A stretch of 64,000 nucleotides of DNA from Aphrophora alni (Eukaryota > Arthropoda > Insecta > Hemiptera > Aphrophoridae): NCBI GenBank assembly GCA_963513935.1, contig OY740769.1, positions 34,561,120 through 34,625,119 on the forward strand. Direction: 5' to 3'. The notes beneath the pieces are model-generated. The model was not told where the DNA came from and searched no databases. It was given only the letters and a program-made list of their open reading frames with translations. Below, one piece after another: positions 24,112 to 36,550 of the stretch (position 1 is its first letter; every line of letters starts with the position of its first letter). Made by a program: the position numbers and the translations under genes.

Positions 24112-26028
24112 AAATTAATTAACATTAGCTTCTATTAAATTGCGAAACAATTATCAGATTTTAAACAACAATATTTTCTGTTAATTATTTTTTTATCTCC
24201 ATATACTGTAGTACGGTATTGTATCTACTCAAATTGTATGAATTTAAAATTACAAAATTATTTTTACTAAATTTAATAATAAGTTCCGCACTGTAATATA
24301 TCAAAAGTAAATTAAATAACTTCTATATAACTCCTATCACTATCAAATTAAATTTAATATCTAAAAGGTTGTTTGCCTTATTTTATTTCGTAGACAATCT
24401 TTCATTTAAATCTACTAATCAATAAGAAAGAAATCTTTAGCTTATAAAACAGATTTAATCACAAATTTGCGATACTGAAGGACAGAAACAGCCGTTTAAA
24501 ATATGTTTCATAAACATATACATACGTGTGATATAATATTTGTAATGTGTTTTGTAACAAATGTTTTTTGAATTGTTATTTATTGGGACCAAATCCATGT
24601 AAGATTGAGAAAACTGAAGTCTAGGATGTGAAAATAGCAAGTTAAGTCTGGAAACTGTTGAAATTATAAATATAAAACATGACTAAACGAAACAAAATTA
24701 TATTTAACATGTAGTAGTCATTACAAACTTGGAGGCTAAAATACACAAATAAATTGATCATTTTTACGATTTTTTATTATTTCAATTCAAAATTTCTCAA
24801 TCTTCGATTGTAGTTGTGTTACCGCCTTAAGCGTTTCGTATATTTTTAAAAACTAAATTATTTTGTTTTAATTGAAGTCATCAGCATTAAGCTTTTGAAA
24901 TACTTACATAAAATTTGGTTAAATTCGACCTCAACTACTAAAAAAACAACATAAATATTAAACGTTTCATCAAAATCGGACAGTCAAAATTCAAAACTTC
25001 AACCTTTTAAAATTGTGGAGTATATGAAAAGGTTGTATAAATCGACCATAAATCCAATCACAGGGCTCTAAAATAAATAAACATTATGAGCTCCATAAAA
25101 ATTATACCATAAATATATTTCTTTTTTACTCTGGGATAAACCTTTAGGGTAGTTTCATCCCTAGCTTTGAGCAATTTTGACAAAAACCTAATCAACCTAT
25201 GTCAATCTCAAACATCAGTCAGAACATCAAAACTAAGTTTTACATTATCCTGACCGAAGGTTTTACAGTTAATTCGTCACATTATACACTCATCTCATTT
25301 TCAACCTCAAACCTTACGCGATTTGATCGAAATTCAAATGTCATACACTAAACTGTAAATATTTGATCCATTTGGACTGTCTGTGGAAATATTATATGAC
25401 AAAAACACCACAGACATACGTCAAAAACAGTTTAAATGTATTTCTATTTATTAAAAATCCCAAGATCATCGAGAAAAACTATGTAAACCGAGTATTAATT
25501 TTAGCACCATTTTCTAATTATTTGAACACTCATAGAAGTGGAGAAAAGATAAATTTATAAACCTGTCGCATTGAAAAAATATCTAATTCCTAAGAAAAAC
25601 AAAGTGAAAAAGTGTAGCTACTCAAATGCAAAACCTAGGCGGGGGTCAAAATTTAAATTACATCACTTATCCACAAATTTATAAAACGTAAACTATCCCC
25701 TCCCCTCCCACCCATAAAAGAATGCAGTACAATATTTGACCTATATCCAATGTATTTTTTACCGATCCAACTTCTAAACAGATTACCCAGTCACCTCCAA
25801 ATATAATTGAGACCTCCTCAATATAAGACTGATGACATTATGGCTTCCATTCACGGTTTCAAAATGGTGACCAAACAAATAGCGGTAAAAACACAACAAG
25901 TGTGTTAAGTGAGTTTTTTTTTTTTTTTTCAGAAATGGACAATGTTATTTGCCCTTCTCCCTCCCCTGTGATGATATAATTTCTAATTCTATTGTAATTA
26001 TTACAATTTATCTGTTGAGTTCCCAATT

Positions 26029-26094
26029 TGTCTAGTGGCTGGTGTTCTCGTTTGTTGTGAGAGGTCTCGAGTTGGATTAAGAAGTTTCAGTATT
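26029..26094 (+). repeat. tRNA-like sequence, probably the head of a SINE or a tRNA pseudogene
   Basis: TCTAGTGGCTGGTGTTCTCG resembles a box A and D-arm. A CTCG-TTTGTTG-TGAG anticodon-like hairpin follows, then GGTCTCGAGTTGGATTAAG resembling a box B that has lost its consensus. The acceptor stem does not close, so it is not a working tRNA gene. Confidence 0.45.
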
Positions 26095-28310
26095 AAATCA
26101 ACACCGTGAGGTAAATGGGAAGATACAATTTTTAACGCATTCTAGCTGTACAATAGAATAATAATTCGTCAACGAAAATTCAATGTGCTGACCTCGCTTT
26201 ATGTGACTAAAAAGTCATTAGTTATTGACCCACTGAATAATTATTATTATTATCTGTTTAATAATAAAATGATGTGATAACCTTTACGGAACAATATTCA
26301 CTCCTAACTAATAAAAATAGGCTCAGTTATATTTTAATTTTTAATATAAGACAGCTGTTACATAATTGGTTTTTATTAAGTTTAATTACAAAGAGGAAAA
26401 AGTAATTTATTTTGATAAATTCCAACAAATTTTCAAAATACATATCTATCTGTAAATTTACTTCCTACATTTGTGACAGTACAGTTTCATTTGATCAAAA
26501 TCGTGTTTCATATGTGTGAAATAAAAAATGTACTTTGTTTCTGTGTGTATCAATATATTCATGATTATTTCTTGTGGTATTTGTATTTCTTGGTACTTTT
26601 AATAATATACAATTTTGACATTGAGAAATGTGTTCTTATTTTAAAATATTCTCATAAATATACTTTTATTTATTTATTTATTGTTATTTTTAGATATTTA
26701 TTTGTCTTGTATATCTACAATACACAAGACAGAGATTCCTGTTTTGAAAATCTACAATAAACTTGAATTTATAAAAACCAAATTAAATATTCTTCTAGAG
26801 ATTTAGGTGTTACTTTAGTTTTTTAGCTTGTTTTTTTTTTTTTTTCTTTCTTCCTTATAACTTTTTTTTTAATCCCAGATACTTTCAAAATACTAAACCG
26901 ACGGATGTAATTTCACTAAAATGTATGGATAATAACGAAATCAATGCAAAACTCTATTCAAAAAGTTATTAAAATTCAAGAGGGATATATAATATACGTA
27001 CCAAAATTAACTCTGACCATTAGTATATTGGGACCAAATATTTTCAGAGAGATAATATTAGAATTTTTTTTTTTTTTTCAGGATATGATACTTTATACAA
27101 CTTAAACTATTTATTATATATAACAGACATATTTTAAATCAATGTATCGAAAAGTGTGTTCATTTTTATATAGTCGTATTGGTGAATTATTTACAAACAT
27201 AAATAACATGCAAACAATGCACTTTGATCACAAAAGAAATTTTCACACAAACGTTGTAGAGTCTCAAAAGGTTTTAATAACAAGTTTTATTTGGTTGAAG
27301 TTGTGAAGGTTAATTTGCTGTCACCGAACGAAAAAAAATACCTTGAATATCTACAAAAAATAAATATTTTTTATTACAATTATTAAAAAACTTCTAATAT
27401 TTTAGGGAACCAATGATGATCTGTAGGCTAAATTTAGATGTAATAATTAAAGAGAGCCCACGCTTTTCTATCTAGTGAAGTGCGTATGCATATTTTTGGC
27501 TACTTAAACAGAAATTTATTTCCTACTTTTTAGTGCATTTTGAAATCAAAGTATATTTCTTAAAAAATTGTTTTAATATACAGGATGTCTCAAAAAATGT
27601 ATACACATTTTAAACAGTTATATATGATCAAAGATAAAAATGGATACATGACGCTTGTATTTTTCTGTACCTTAAACCTATGAATGTTCAAAATTTTCCA
27701 CCTTGAAACCCCACAAATTTTCACTAAATATGTCTTCATAAAATTCATTGTTTTTAAGTTATTTAGTCTTTGTCAAGTTCAATCCTTCACCCTTTATATA
27801 TTTTATTATTCATTTTTATTATTATTAATTTTATACAACAACTTATACGTACATTGCGATTCGTATATCCAGGCTTAAATAACCAAATTTGAATAAAATC
27901 GAGAATATACATTGTCACTTCTAGAGGATTAATTAAAACATATGTTCCCTAATATAACCAATATTTACAATTAATTGCTATAAATAATACAGCAAAAAAT
28001 TGTGTATTTTCAATTGTTTGTCAAAAGTAATCTAGATGGTGCCAGCAGATGACGTCTCAAATACTTAGCAAAAATAAATAAATAATAATAATATTATTAA
28101 AACTCAAACTCAGTGTTTTAAATACAATAATTGTGAATTTCATCAAATTCAGTGAATAAATTTGTTCAAAATGTAACATTTTTTCCTGCATATTTTTCGA
28201 AGGCCGGATTCGTAAAACGATTATTAAATTTAAAGTAGACAGTGAAACGTTTTAATGAAATAATTTAAAACCGTGTGTTTTAGATTATATCGTATTAACT
28301 AACGTCAAAT

Positions 28311-28400
28311 TCTACTGTACTACAAAATCTAATCACAATTAAAAATGTTTATTAATTTAATTCTAATGATTACACATTCCTTTATCTAAAATATAATAGC
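28311..28400 (+). repeat. Paralogous 'empty-site' repeat unit
   Basis: ACTACAAAATCTAATCACAA, TTAATTCTAAT and GATTACACATTCC match, without interruption, the sequences that flank the insertion at 28743-28940. Confidence 0.6.
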
Positions 28401-28435
28401 ATTCTATCAAACGATAAAATGTGTATTGGTCAAGA

Positions 28436-28545
28436 AAGACCCGATAGAAAAGTGAAAGAGAAAAATCTAATCCAAGACTACAAGAATAAAAGGTGTAGAT
28501 TCACCTACGCTGCGACGCCAGTACTCAAGTCTAATGAGCATCTGA
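28436..28545 (+). repeat. Repeat family alpha, right part
   Basis: AAAATCTAATCCAAGACTAC, GTGTAGATTCACC and CCAGTACTCAAG in alpha order. Confidence 0.5.
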
Positions 28546-28731
28546 GGTTTCCACTTGTTCTATAGTAACACGTGTAAATTCATTATAAAATTTTCAATCA
28601 TATCGTAATCAACTACGTTTTATTATTTTTATGATTAAAACACATTTAGTTTCCTAAAATCGTACTTCAATCAATTTGTTGTTCCATTGTAAGACTACAA
28701 AATTGAATCACAACTAAAAATGTTAATAAGT

Positions 28732-28951
28732 TTAAGGCTAATATCAAATGTAATGAAATACACTCGTCGAGACTTCAATGACCCAACGAATGAAAACACA
28801 ACTTATATTTGTGCAATACAAATGCAAGACCACGTTTCAATCACCAAGTCATCCTCAGTTGCTACATGCACTCAAACCCTACTGTTAGTGTATTGCACAA
28901 ATAAAGCTGTTTGTGAAATAATGTTTTCATTCTATGGTTATTAAGGCTAAT
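28732..28951. mobile_element. 198-bp insertion with 11-bp target duplication
   Basis: The insert 28743-28940 is bounded by TTAAGGCTAAT at 28732-28742 and 28941-28951. The flanks together match the uninterrupted repeat at 28311-28400. Inside, TTTGTGCAATAC and GTATTGCACAAA form inverted repeats about 70 bases apart. On the minus strand a GAGGATGACTTGGTGATTG then AAACG segment resembles a motif at other repeats in this window. The duplication length fits target-primed or Penelope-like retroposition, but the class is not settled. Confidence 0.65.
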
Positions 28952-29884
28952 AATTACACATTCCTTCTACCAAAATATAATAACAATACAAAACGGTTAA
29001 ATGTTTAATGATTCAGAATACGTTTTTTTCTGGGTACTGCTGACAATCACATTTCACTCTTGCCCTATTTTTAGACTCAACCGTAGGACGAATTGGTTCC
29101 AAATATAATCATTCCGAATAGTCATCAACCCCACGTCGATCTTTCAATTTTTAAATAGATTGGAACACCCTTTGTTAGTTAATGCAAAACGTAAGGGCGG
29201 ACTTACTGACAGTCATTACTCCGTAAATGTTTGTCGTGCTATTAATTAGATTATTATTATTATATGTAACGAGACATACTTTGTATATTCTTACTTAGCC
29301 GTACTTTGTTTCAGTTTATTCGCAAACCTTGATCGAGAGAGATAAAAGTGTAGAAAAAAATAACACAAAAATCATTTAACCTTTTCTTTATTTCAAAATT
29401 ACATATAAATGTAATTTTTATTTTTTGTATAAATAAAATAATATTGCTAGTGCACTTTTATATACTATATATAAACAAGTTTTAAAGAAACATATATAGG
29501 GGCCAAAATATATAAACAAATTTATTTATAATTATTATCTAGAGAGAAATGAAGAGAATACCATTTGGTCAAGAAATGGGAACTGATAGGAACTGATAGG
29601 AACTATGAAAAAGAGAGATCAAATCAAAGTAAATTATACATTTATATTTTGATTTAAGCGTTCAAATTCAGAAATGTTTACTTTGGATAAAGGATATTAT
29701 TTTGTGTGGTAGAAAGTTGAAGTTGATATCATTAATTTCAGAATCATAATCTATATAGTTTGTGTTAATTAATTTTTTTTTAAATTGTTAAAAATCACAA
29801 GAAACTATTTATAACTACAATCATTTTGAAGGTGTTTCAATGTTTAAGGCAAAAACCTTTCAGGTCATCATCGCCTTATAAAGA

Positions 29885-30080
29885 AAATGACATAAAATAA
29901 AGACCCTAGCCCTAGAATACTCTAATACCATCAGGGTAGGTAAAGAACAAGAGCTGTTCAAGAAAGATTAAACAGAGGGATCTAACCCAAGACTACATAT
30001 AAAAGTTATAGATCCGCCTAGAGTTCCTCTAGATTGCCACGTCCCTACTCACTACGGGTGAGCCCCTGAAGGTCCTGCTT
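29885..30080 (+). repeat. Repeat family alpha, near-complete copy
   Basis: AAATAAAGACCCTAGCCC, TACTCTAATACCATCAGGG, GGGATCTAACCCAAGACTAC, AGATTGCCACGTCCCTACTC and GTGAGCCCCTGAAGG in order. Confidence 0.7.
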
Positions 30081-30477
30081 GAATGATAATTCTCTAAGGA
30101 ACAGTTCCAAGATATGTAAAAAACCAATCTCTCAAATTTGAATAAATCAAGACAAAAATGTAACCACTAAAGTCCCAACAGAAATCAAATATAAAGTTCA
30201 TGTTAGTTTACAAACGCTTAAACGTGTTTTAGATTCATAATTTGTAAACATTTCATACTTCCGGATCTGTGATTTTTACTTCATATACAGGGTGTGCGCG
30301 TATTAACTACTTACAGTCCAGCAAAACGTTCACTCTCAAACATTTCCTAAAATCAAAAATCAAAAGTATTTGTTATAAATGTAAATTTTACAAATATTTC
30401 CACTCTAAACAGTGCCTTAAACCTCCCTCATACTGCTCTTTTATAAATAATTAACGTCTATAAAATAAACAGATCTC

Positions 30478-30590
30478 TTTCGACCAACCGACGCTACCAA
30501 CTCTTTTCCTCTTCCCTCCAAAAGCTATTAGAGTATTTAAAGGGTAGGGTCTTTATTTTATCGTTTTTTTATAAAGGTACACAATGACAT
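30478..30590 (-). repeat. Repeat family alpha, reversed partial copy
   Basis: ACCAACTCTTTTCC, TATTAGAGTATTT and GGGTAGGGTCTTTATTTTAT are the reverse complement of the alpha left half. Confidence 0.6.
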
Positions 30591-31347
30591 AGAGGATTGT
30601 ATCTTTTAAACAACACGCGAGAGGGATCCAACTAATTTACCTTCAATTGAAAAAGATGTTTTTTTTTCGAAAACAATATATTTCTAAATAAATAGCGATT
30701 GAAATATCACATTTCAGATCAGAAATTTGGTTTAGTTGGTGTTACCTTGTTGACAAATCTAAACATAGTTATACATTTTGGTTTGATTCCCTATAAAAAG
30801 GGATGAGGTAGGATATTGAGGAAATAAAATATCGTAATTTATACAACATCAAAATGAACCGTGGCCCCTTTGTTGTTAGTTTAGGTATTGTCATAATTAA
30901 CACTCTTACTGCAATTGGCCTATTTTATAAATTTAATTTCAAAAATTGATTATAAATAAATTTTGTAGGTTATAAAATATTCTAACTCTTAAACTGCAAC
31001 AATGGTTCATTTACATTATTTTTTTAACCCAATGAAGGCAAGATTTTTAAAAAAATGTTAGGGAGGGAGGAAAGAACATTAAAATTATAAGTACACCTAC
31101 TCATATTGAGTACTGGTGTTTATATTGAGTGTTTTAGGTCTAGGAAACTTTATTTTGTGTTCTTTTTTCTGTTTTCTCTATGATCTTGTTTAAGATTTTA
31201 CTTCTAACAAGTTATTTTAAATTTTAAACACAGAGATTGAACAGCAAATTCCGAAGAAAACTCGATTTTCCTATTATTACAAATAAAAATTCATTAAAAC
31301 GATTCTGTATTTTCAACTACTTCAATTTAAAATAGTGTTTTTTCTTC

Positions 31348-31350
<3 letters not shown>

Positions 31351-31397
<47 letters not shown>
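31351..31397. repeat. TA dinucleotide repeat
   Basis: About 23 consecutive TA units. Confidence 0.95.
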
Positions 31398-31402
<5 letters not shown>

Positions 31403-31879
31403 TTATACAGATGAAAGTTAGGATGTTAATGTACAAATTCTTGTCAATTGTATCACTTTAGTTTTACATTTAGTAAATGATAGATTACAGAGGGCTGTGT
31501 ACATAATTTACGTCGTAGTATTGCACACCCAAGTTAACAGTACTACCATTATTTGAATAAAAATTTGCAAACTAAATTGTAATAATCGTATAATAACTGG
31601 TGGTATATCCAGAACAATATATAATTACTCGTAAGGAATGTTTTCTGCAGCAGTTATATGAAGTGTTATTGACTTGAACTATGTGCGATGCGATTCTGCT
31701 GAGTAGGTGAAATTCTCCACTAATGTCATTTCAATGTCACTGCCAAGTACTTAGTTGGCAATACAATATTGATCTAAAAGGCATTGTCAATTTAATATAT
31801 CCATAATCATTACTATAACTATACTATGCACAAACTTTTTATATACACAGAAACATAAAAACTGATATATTTATAGTGT

Positions 31880-33370
31880 TCATAAAGTATGGAATATATA
31901 AAACATTTTTTCGTTCTTTGGATATGTTTATAAGATAACATTTACTTCAGTTTTAATAGTTTCTAATTTTTGAAGCAAATTTGGATCCGCCATCTTGAAA
32001 TTAGATTTAACTTGTTTAATATGACACTTGTTTTAATTTTTTTTATTATTATTATTCTGGATCCAATGGAAGAATCCGTTTTTTTATATCACATTTCCTT
32101 GAAATGGTATCAACTAATACAACTACAGAACAGTACTACCATTAATAGCAGACCATCTCAATAATAACGACCATAGTTATACAGATTTTTCCCCAAAACA
32201 TGGACATACTACACGTATGTAGGAAGGGCCGTTATATGGACTCATGGGAAGAGTTTGCTATTTATAAAGCAGCAAAAATAGAAAATAAACATTTAAAAAA
32301 TGACAAGGTTTCTTTCCCGGCGAATATTGTGTTCGATACACTGATCAGATAGCAAGATTTTAATCCAACCAAAAATGATAAGGTTTAATCAAGAAGAAAG
32401 GATAGATTCTTAACCTTGCCACGGCAGTCGCATTGAACGTTTACCCGTGACTGGTTAGTGTGATTAGGCCTAATCAAATTTCAAACGTTTCTAAAAAGTT
32501 TAAAAAAAAAAAGAAAAAAGTGTTTAAGTGTTTTAAGTGTGTATCGTGATGCGTGTTTTTTGTGACTTTTTATTTTGTATAGGTTATAACATATTTGACG
32601 ACCACATATTGATGGGATTTATGTAATTTTCTGTGATCTGAAGATGGGTACATAGGTTACCCGAAACCGCGGTAATCACCAATTGATTTCTGAATTGGAA
32701 AAAGACAAAAAGCAGGTATTGTACCTAGTTTTATAATTGATAACTACAGAACATTTAAAATCTTAATTTACAGGTGGACAAATGAGTTAGGTACTTACAA
32801 AGACGTACATACTGTAGTTTTGAAGTTGTGATTTTCGAAGGTGCGCAAACTGTTGCCCTAGAGCTGTTTGGCACAATTCTAAAAGGTTATACAATTTACC
32901 AACTACTTTACAAATTGTCTGATCAGTAGGCCTAATAGAGTTAATTTCTGTTTGTACCCTATTTCGTAGTTCATTTAGATTTTCCGATTAGTTAAAATAC
33001 ATCTTTACTTTTTAAATACACAAATAGGAAGTAATCAAGAGGAACAAGGTCAGGAAGAACTATGCATGTACATGTTTAATGGTTAAGTACCTAACTCATT
33101 TATCCACCTGTAAATTATGGTTTTGAATCTTCTGTAGTTAAATTAGTTGATGACTTTTTAAGAAAATGAGATGTAAAAAAAACTAATTCCACCATTTGAT
33201 TCATAATTTTTTTTTTAATGTAAAAACATTTATTAAAAAACTTAAACCTAATTTCAAGATGGCGGATCCAATATGTCCGCCAAAATTTAAAAGTATCAAA
33301 AATGGAAGTAAATGTCGTCTTATACAAAAAACGAACTATTTAAAGATTTTTTTATATATTCTATACTTTA
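31880..33370. repeat. Facing pair of related repeat copies (inverted)
   Basis: The segment at about 31900-32160 has TTGGATCCGCCATCTTGAAAT, then an AATC-CGTTTTTTTATATCACATTTCC block. The segment at about 33110-33330 carries the reverse complement with moderate divergence (ATTTCAAGATGGCGGATCCAA, GAAAATGAGATGTAAAAAAAA). They could be decayed long inverted ends of one element of about 1.5 kb, or two independent copies. No transposase is seen between them. Confidence 0.45.
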
Positions 33371-33424
33371 TGTTTTGTATAAATCTACACATCGTTTTCC
33401 TCCGTTACAATTATCATAAAAAAG

Positions 33425-33990
33425 TTAATGGGCGCCGCATTTCAAGCAGATCCTCTAAATGTAATGAACAAAAGTTGGTTTCTTGGGTCTTTCAGGAAAC
33501 ATTAACTTGTGTTGAGTGTAAATTTGTTTAAAACTGGTGTTACACAGGTTTTCTGAACCCCTTAATTGTCTATATCACAGTCATCACTTTTGTAGATATT
33601 CAAAAGTGTTAATGTCTCAGCCCTAGGGGGCCTCTAAGATGTACTTAAGTAAAGGAACCTCCACTCCCTACGCTGGTGTCTGTGAATCGGCACATTTTCT
33701 TCGGAAGTCAGGTTTCATATTAAATTGTTCACAATAACTTCGCTATTCGTTATCGTATAGAGGGATTTTTCCATTATGTGCAGAATTGAAATCTGCAAAC
33801 TTGTATCTAATTTATTGTGTTAAGTTGAATAATACACGAGATTTGAACAAAAAACTATTTGAAATGGTTGCCATTTTTGAGATTTTCAATTCAATTTTCC
33901 AGAATTTCAATAGATTTTCTATATGAGTAGGCTACACTATAGATACTGACGTAGAGACGACAACGACGACGGACGGACGTAGTGTCAATA
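33425..33990 (+). repeat. Repeat family beta, longest copy
   Basis: Begins near GCAGATCCTCTAAATGTAATG and continues through GTTGGTTTCTTGGG, ACAGGTTTTCTGAACCCC, AGGAACCTCCACTCC, ATGTGCAGAATTGA and GAAATGGTTGCCATTTTTG. It ends in GACGACAACGACGACGGACG. The same order appears at 62828-63740 and, reversed, at 44487-45125. No coding frame was found. Confidence 0.7.
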
Positions 33991-34456
33991 ATAACGTTGT
34001 CAATTTAACGTGAAGATCATTAAATAAACGCTTGTCGAATTTTTTTTGCGAATATAAAACTTACCCTGTAACTTACTGGGTATACCGGCTAAATAAAATA
34101 TCCAACTCGGTAAAACGTAATTTTTAATGTTTTAAATAGTAACTTACTTTGGTTAAAATATTATGTTTAGGATTTTAGGTTTTATGAGGAATTTCAATTA
34201 TCTGGAAATATTTCCCCTGCTGGAAATGTTTTGTTTTTGAATTCGTCTTTTCGATTGGGTATTTTAAAATTTTCTTTAAAAAACCGCTCGCAAAAATAAA
34301 AAATTATAATATTTTACGAGATATTTATATCGCTATAAAATATGGAACAATCACTGTATTGAAATGAAAATATATCATCCCTTACCGAAACATGTCCGAT
34401 ACGAAATTCAACACAGAAATTGTGAGCTTATACAAATTCAGTGTCAATGTCGTTTC

Positions 34457-34462
<6 letters not shown>

Positions 34463-34498
<36 letters not shown>
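34463..34498 (+). repeat. A homopolymer (about 36)
   Basis: Uninterrupted A run about 55 bases before the foldback element at 34552; it may be the tail of an older retroposed copy. Confidence 0.9.
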
Positions 34499-34500
<2 letters not shown>

Positions 34501-34551
34501 GAAGTTAGTATTCTCTGTTTGAAGTTATTTGTTAATGATGGAAGTTCAATT

Positions 34552-34957
34552 TTATTATTATACATTTTTCGGACATTTGCCATCATTTGTGTGTTAAAAA
34601 TCAAAACACAACGTTTCGGGAATAAGAATCAATTCCCGTTATCAAGTGACTAAAAACTAAGGTAACATAAAACTAGAAACTAAGCCTATGTAAGAAGTAA
34701 AATTAAATAAGAATACCGCCAACCTTAATATCTAAGCATGCATCTCAGAGCTAAAACTAAGAAGTCAAAAATCACAATCACGGTAACACACAACTAACGT
34801 CAAATACGTGTTGTTGTATCAAAGCTTAGTTTCTAGTTTCATGTTTCTTTAGTTTTTAGTCACTTGATAACGGGAATTGATTCTTATTCCCGAAACGTCG
34901 TGTTTTGATTTTTAACACACAAATGATGGCAAATGTCCGAAAAATGTATAATAATAA
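34552..34957. mobile_element. Foldback element with about 125-base arms
   Basis: The left arm starts TTATTATTATACATTTTTCGG and the right arm ends in its reverse complement. The arms include TTTGCCATCATTTGTGTG, GTTTCGGGAATAAGAATC and CCCGTTATCAAGTGACT and remain near-identical for about 125 bases. The middle (34685-34815) is unique AT-rich sequence. AAGTTAGTATT occurs just outside both ends (34502-34512 and near 34963), though not directly at the arms. No coding capacity. Confidence 0.75.
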
Positions 34958-35179
34958 GAAAAAAGTTAGTATTGTTCTCAAAAGAAACTACTTCGTTTTA
35001 TTGATTTTAACGCTTATGTGTTTTTTATACCAGCTAGTGTTACTAATTAAATAATATTTCAAATAAACAATATACGATCTAGAACGGGAATTGTACACAG
35101 GACCTTTGTCTTTACGCATAAATACTCTACTATTCTTTTTATTGCCAATAGTTGTTGCTACAAATTCAATCTCTGTATT

Positions 35180-35220
35180 AAAAAAAAAAAAAAAAAAAAA
35201 AGAAGAAGAAGAAGAAGAAG
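35180..35220 (+). repeat. A run followed by GAA repeat
   Basis: About 22 A followed by about six GAA units. Confidence 0.9.
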
Positions 35221-35486
35221 TAAAAATTAATTTTTAATACAGTAATTCCCAAAATGGTTATGTAACAACTACTAACAAAACTTTCAAAATTTATTTTTTC
35301 TCAATCAATTTTATTTGAAGTTGAAGTTAATCAAATCAATCTCCTTTCCTGATCTTAGCTCACGTAAGCATTCCTATAAATGAATCATCAGTGTACATCA
35401 ATACTTTTACGATAAGAATACGTGTCAGATATCAAGAATAATTTATAGCTAATATTCAAACAATGAATAGATTACCCAAAGTAAAC

Positions 35487-35523
35487 TATAAAAGCAATAC
35501 AATGTAACTAATGCCACTCATTC
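35487..35523 (+). promoter_or_regulatory. Core promoter of gene 4 (TATA box plus initiator)
   Basis: TATAAAA at 35487-35493 and TCATTC at 35518-35523. The predicted start base is A35520, 33 bases from the TATA start and 26 bases before the start codon. Confidence 0.7.
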
Positions 35524-35545
35524 TACGAAGGTGAACAAAAACAAG

Positions 35546-35599
35546 ATGGTGGCATTCTGGATAGTATGCTGTCTTACAGCTGTCCTTCGTTTGAACGTG
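35546..35599 (+). CDS. Gene 4 exon 1: signal-peptide exon
   Basis: Eighteen codons, MVAFWIVCCLTAVLRLNV, ending GTG|GTATGT in phase 0. It is hydrophobic with a short start region and an arginine near the end. Cleavage is likely after GLS in exon 2. Core promoter spacing is very regular, which supports a real transcription unit. Confidence 0.75.
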
Positions 35600-36369
35600 G
35601 TATGTCAAACATTTTTTTATAATAGTTTAATCATCATAAGTATTTAAGAAGATATGTCTCTCAACAGCATCCTACCCTTGTAATCGTGTTTTGTACAAAG
35701 TGTACGTTCGTTTAGCAACTTAAGATGCGGGATCATTGGAACGTCGTTTTATTGGCGTGCTTTCTTGTGTTGAAATTGGGGTGTTTCAAGAAATTTAAAT
35801 AATTAATTATGTATTACAAAATAACTGTTTGTTATTCTATTAATTTGTAATTTTAAAAATGTGATTTCACTCCTTTTATTTCTTTTGGTTTATCGTCCAT
35901 TAAAATTATCCACTTTCAAAACTGTTGACATTTGCTACATTTTTAATCTTAAAAGACGTTACTAGGCGGGCAGTTTGTAAAATTTATATTAATAATAGAT
36001 TTCACCGAACTTTAATTGCTGACAAAGAAATTCGTCCAGGTATCGCAGGTCAAATATAATAACACATTCTAGTATTCGAGAAAAAAATTGTTTTCTTCGT
36101 TTACGAGAATAAAAAAAAACTTCTTGTCTTCAGGTGTAATCATTAGATAGGGTCGGATACTTCAACCTCTAAGAACGCCAAACATTAGACATTCGTCTAT
36201 AGATATCAGCCCCCCCCCCCCATGCCTCGTAATTGTCATATTTTAATGTGGCTTCCACTCACTTCGTTAACTCTGCTCAAAGGGGATCATTGTTCTACAA
36301 TCCAAATATAACCTTAAATCAATAATATCTTGTGAGACACGGTTTTTTTTCTCGTTGCTTTAAGGTGAA

Positions 36370-36550
36370 AAGAAGAAAAGAGTATAAAATAAGAACCCTT
36401 AACCCTCGAATAACGCTACTAGCGTCAGGGTGGGAAGAGAACAAGAGTTGGTCATATGAAAGATGGAAGGGAGGGATCTAACCTAAGACTACATGAAAAA
36501 GTGTAGATCAAGCTAGGACTCGCGGGATTGCCACTCCGGTGCTCACTATG
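36370..36550 (+). repeat. Repeat family alpha, near-complete copy
   Basis: CCCTTAACCCTCGAATAAC, GCGTCAGGGTGGGAAGAG, ACAAGAGTTGGTCA, GGGATCTAACCTAAGACTAC, AGATCAAGCTAGG and CGGGATTGCCACTCC in order. Confidence 0.65.

Larger units (their letters stand above)
24110..35480. other. Intergenic region between genes 3 and 4
   Basis: About 11 kb with no supported gene. It holds a tRNA-like sequence (26029-26094), a 198-bp insertion with target duplication (28743-28940), alpha copies (28436, 29885, reversed 30478), a TA run (31351-31397), a facing pair of related repeats (31880 and 33100), a beta copy (33425), an A run (34463) and a foldback element (34552). The hydrophobic frame at 26473-26760 is AT-rich and has no splice or promoter support. 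Confidence 0.6.

Noticed and set aside
26473..26760. 95-aa hydrophobic frame, possible membrane protein
   Set aside because: Its Phe/Tyr/Ile-rich content follows from AT-rich DNA, and there is no promoter, splice or homology signal.
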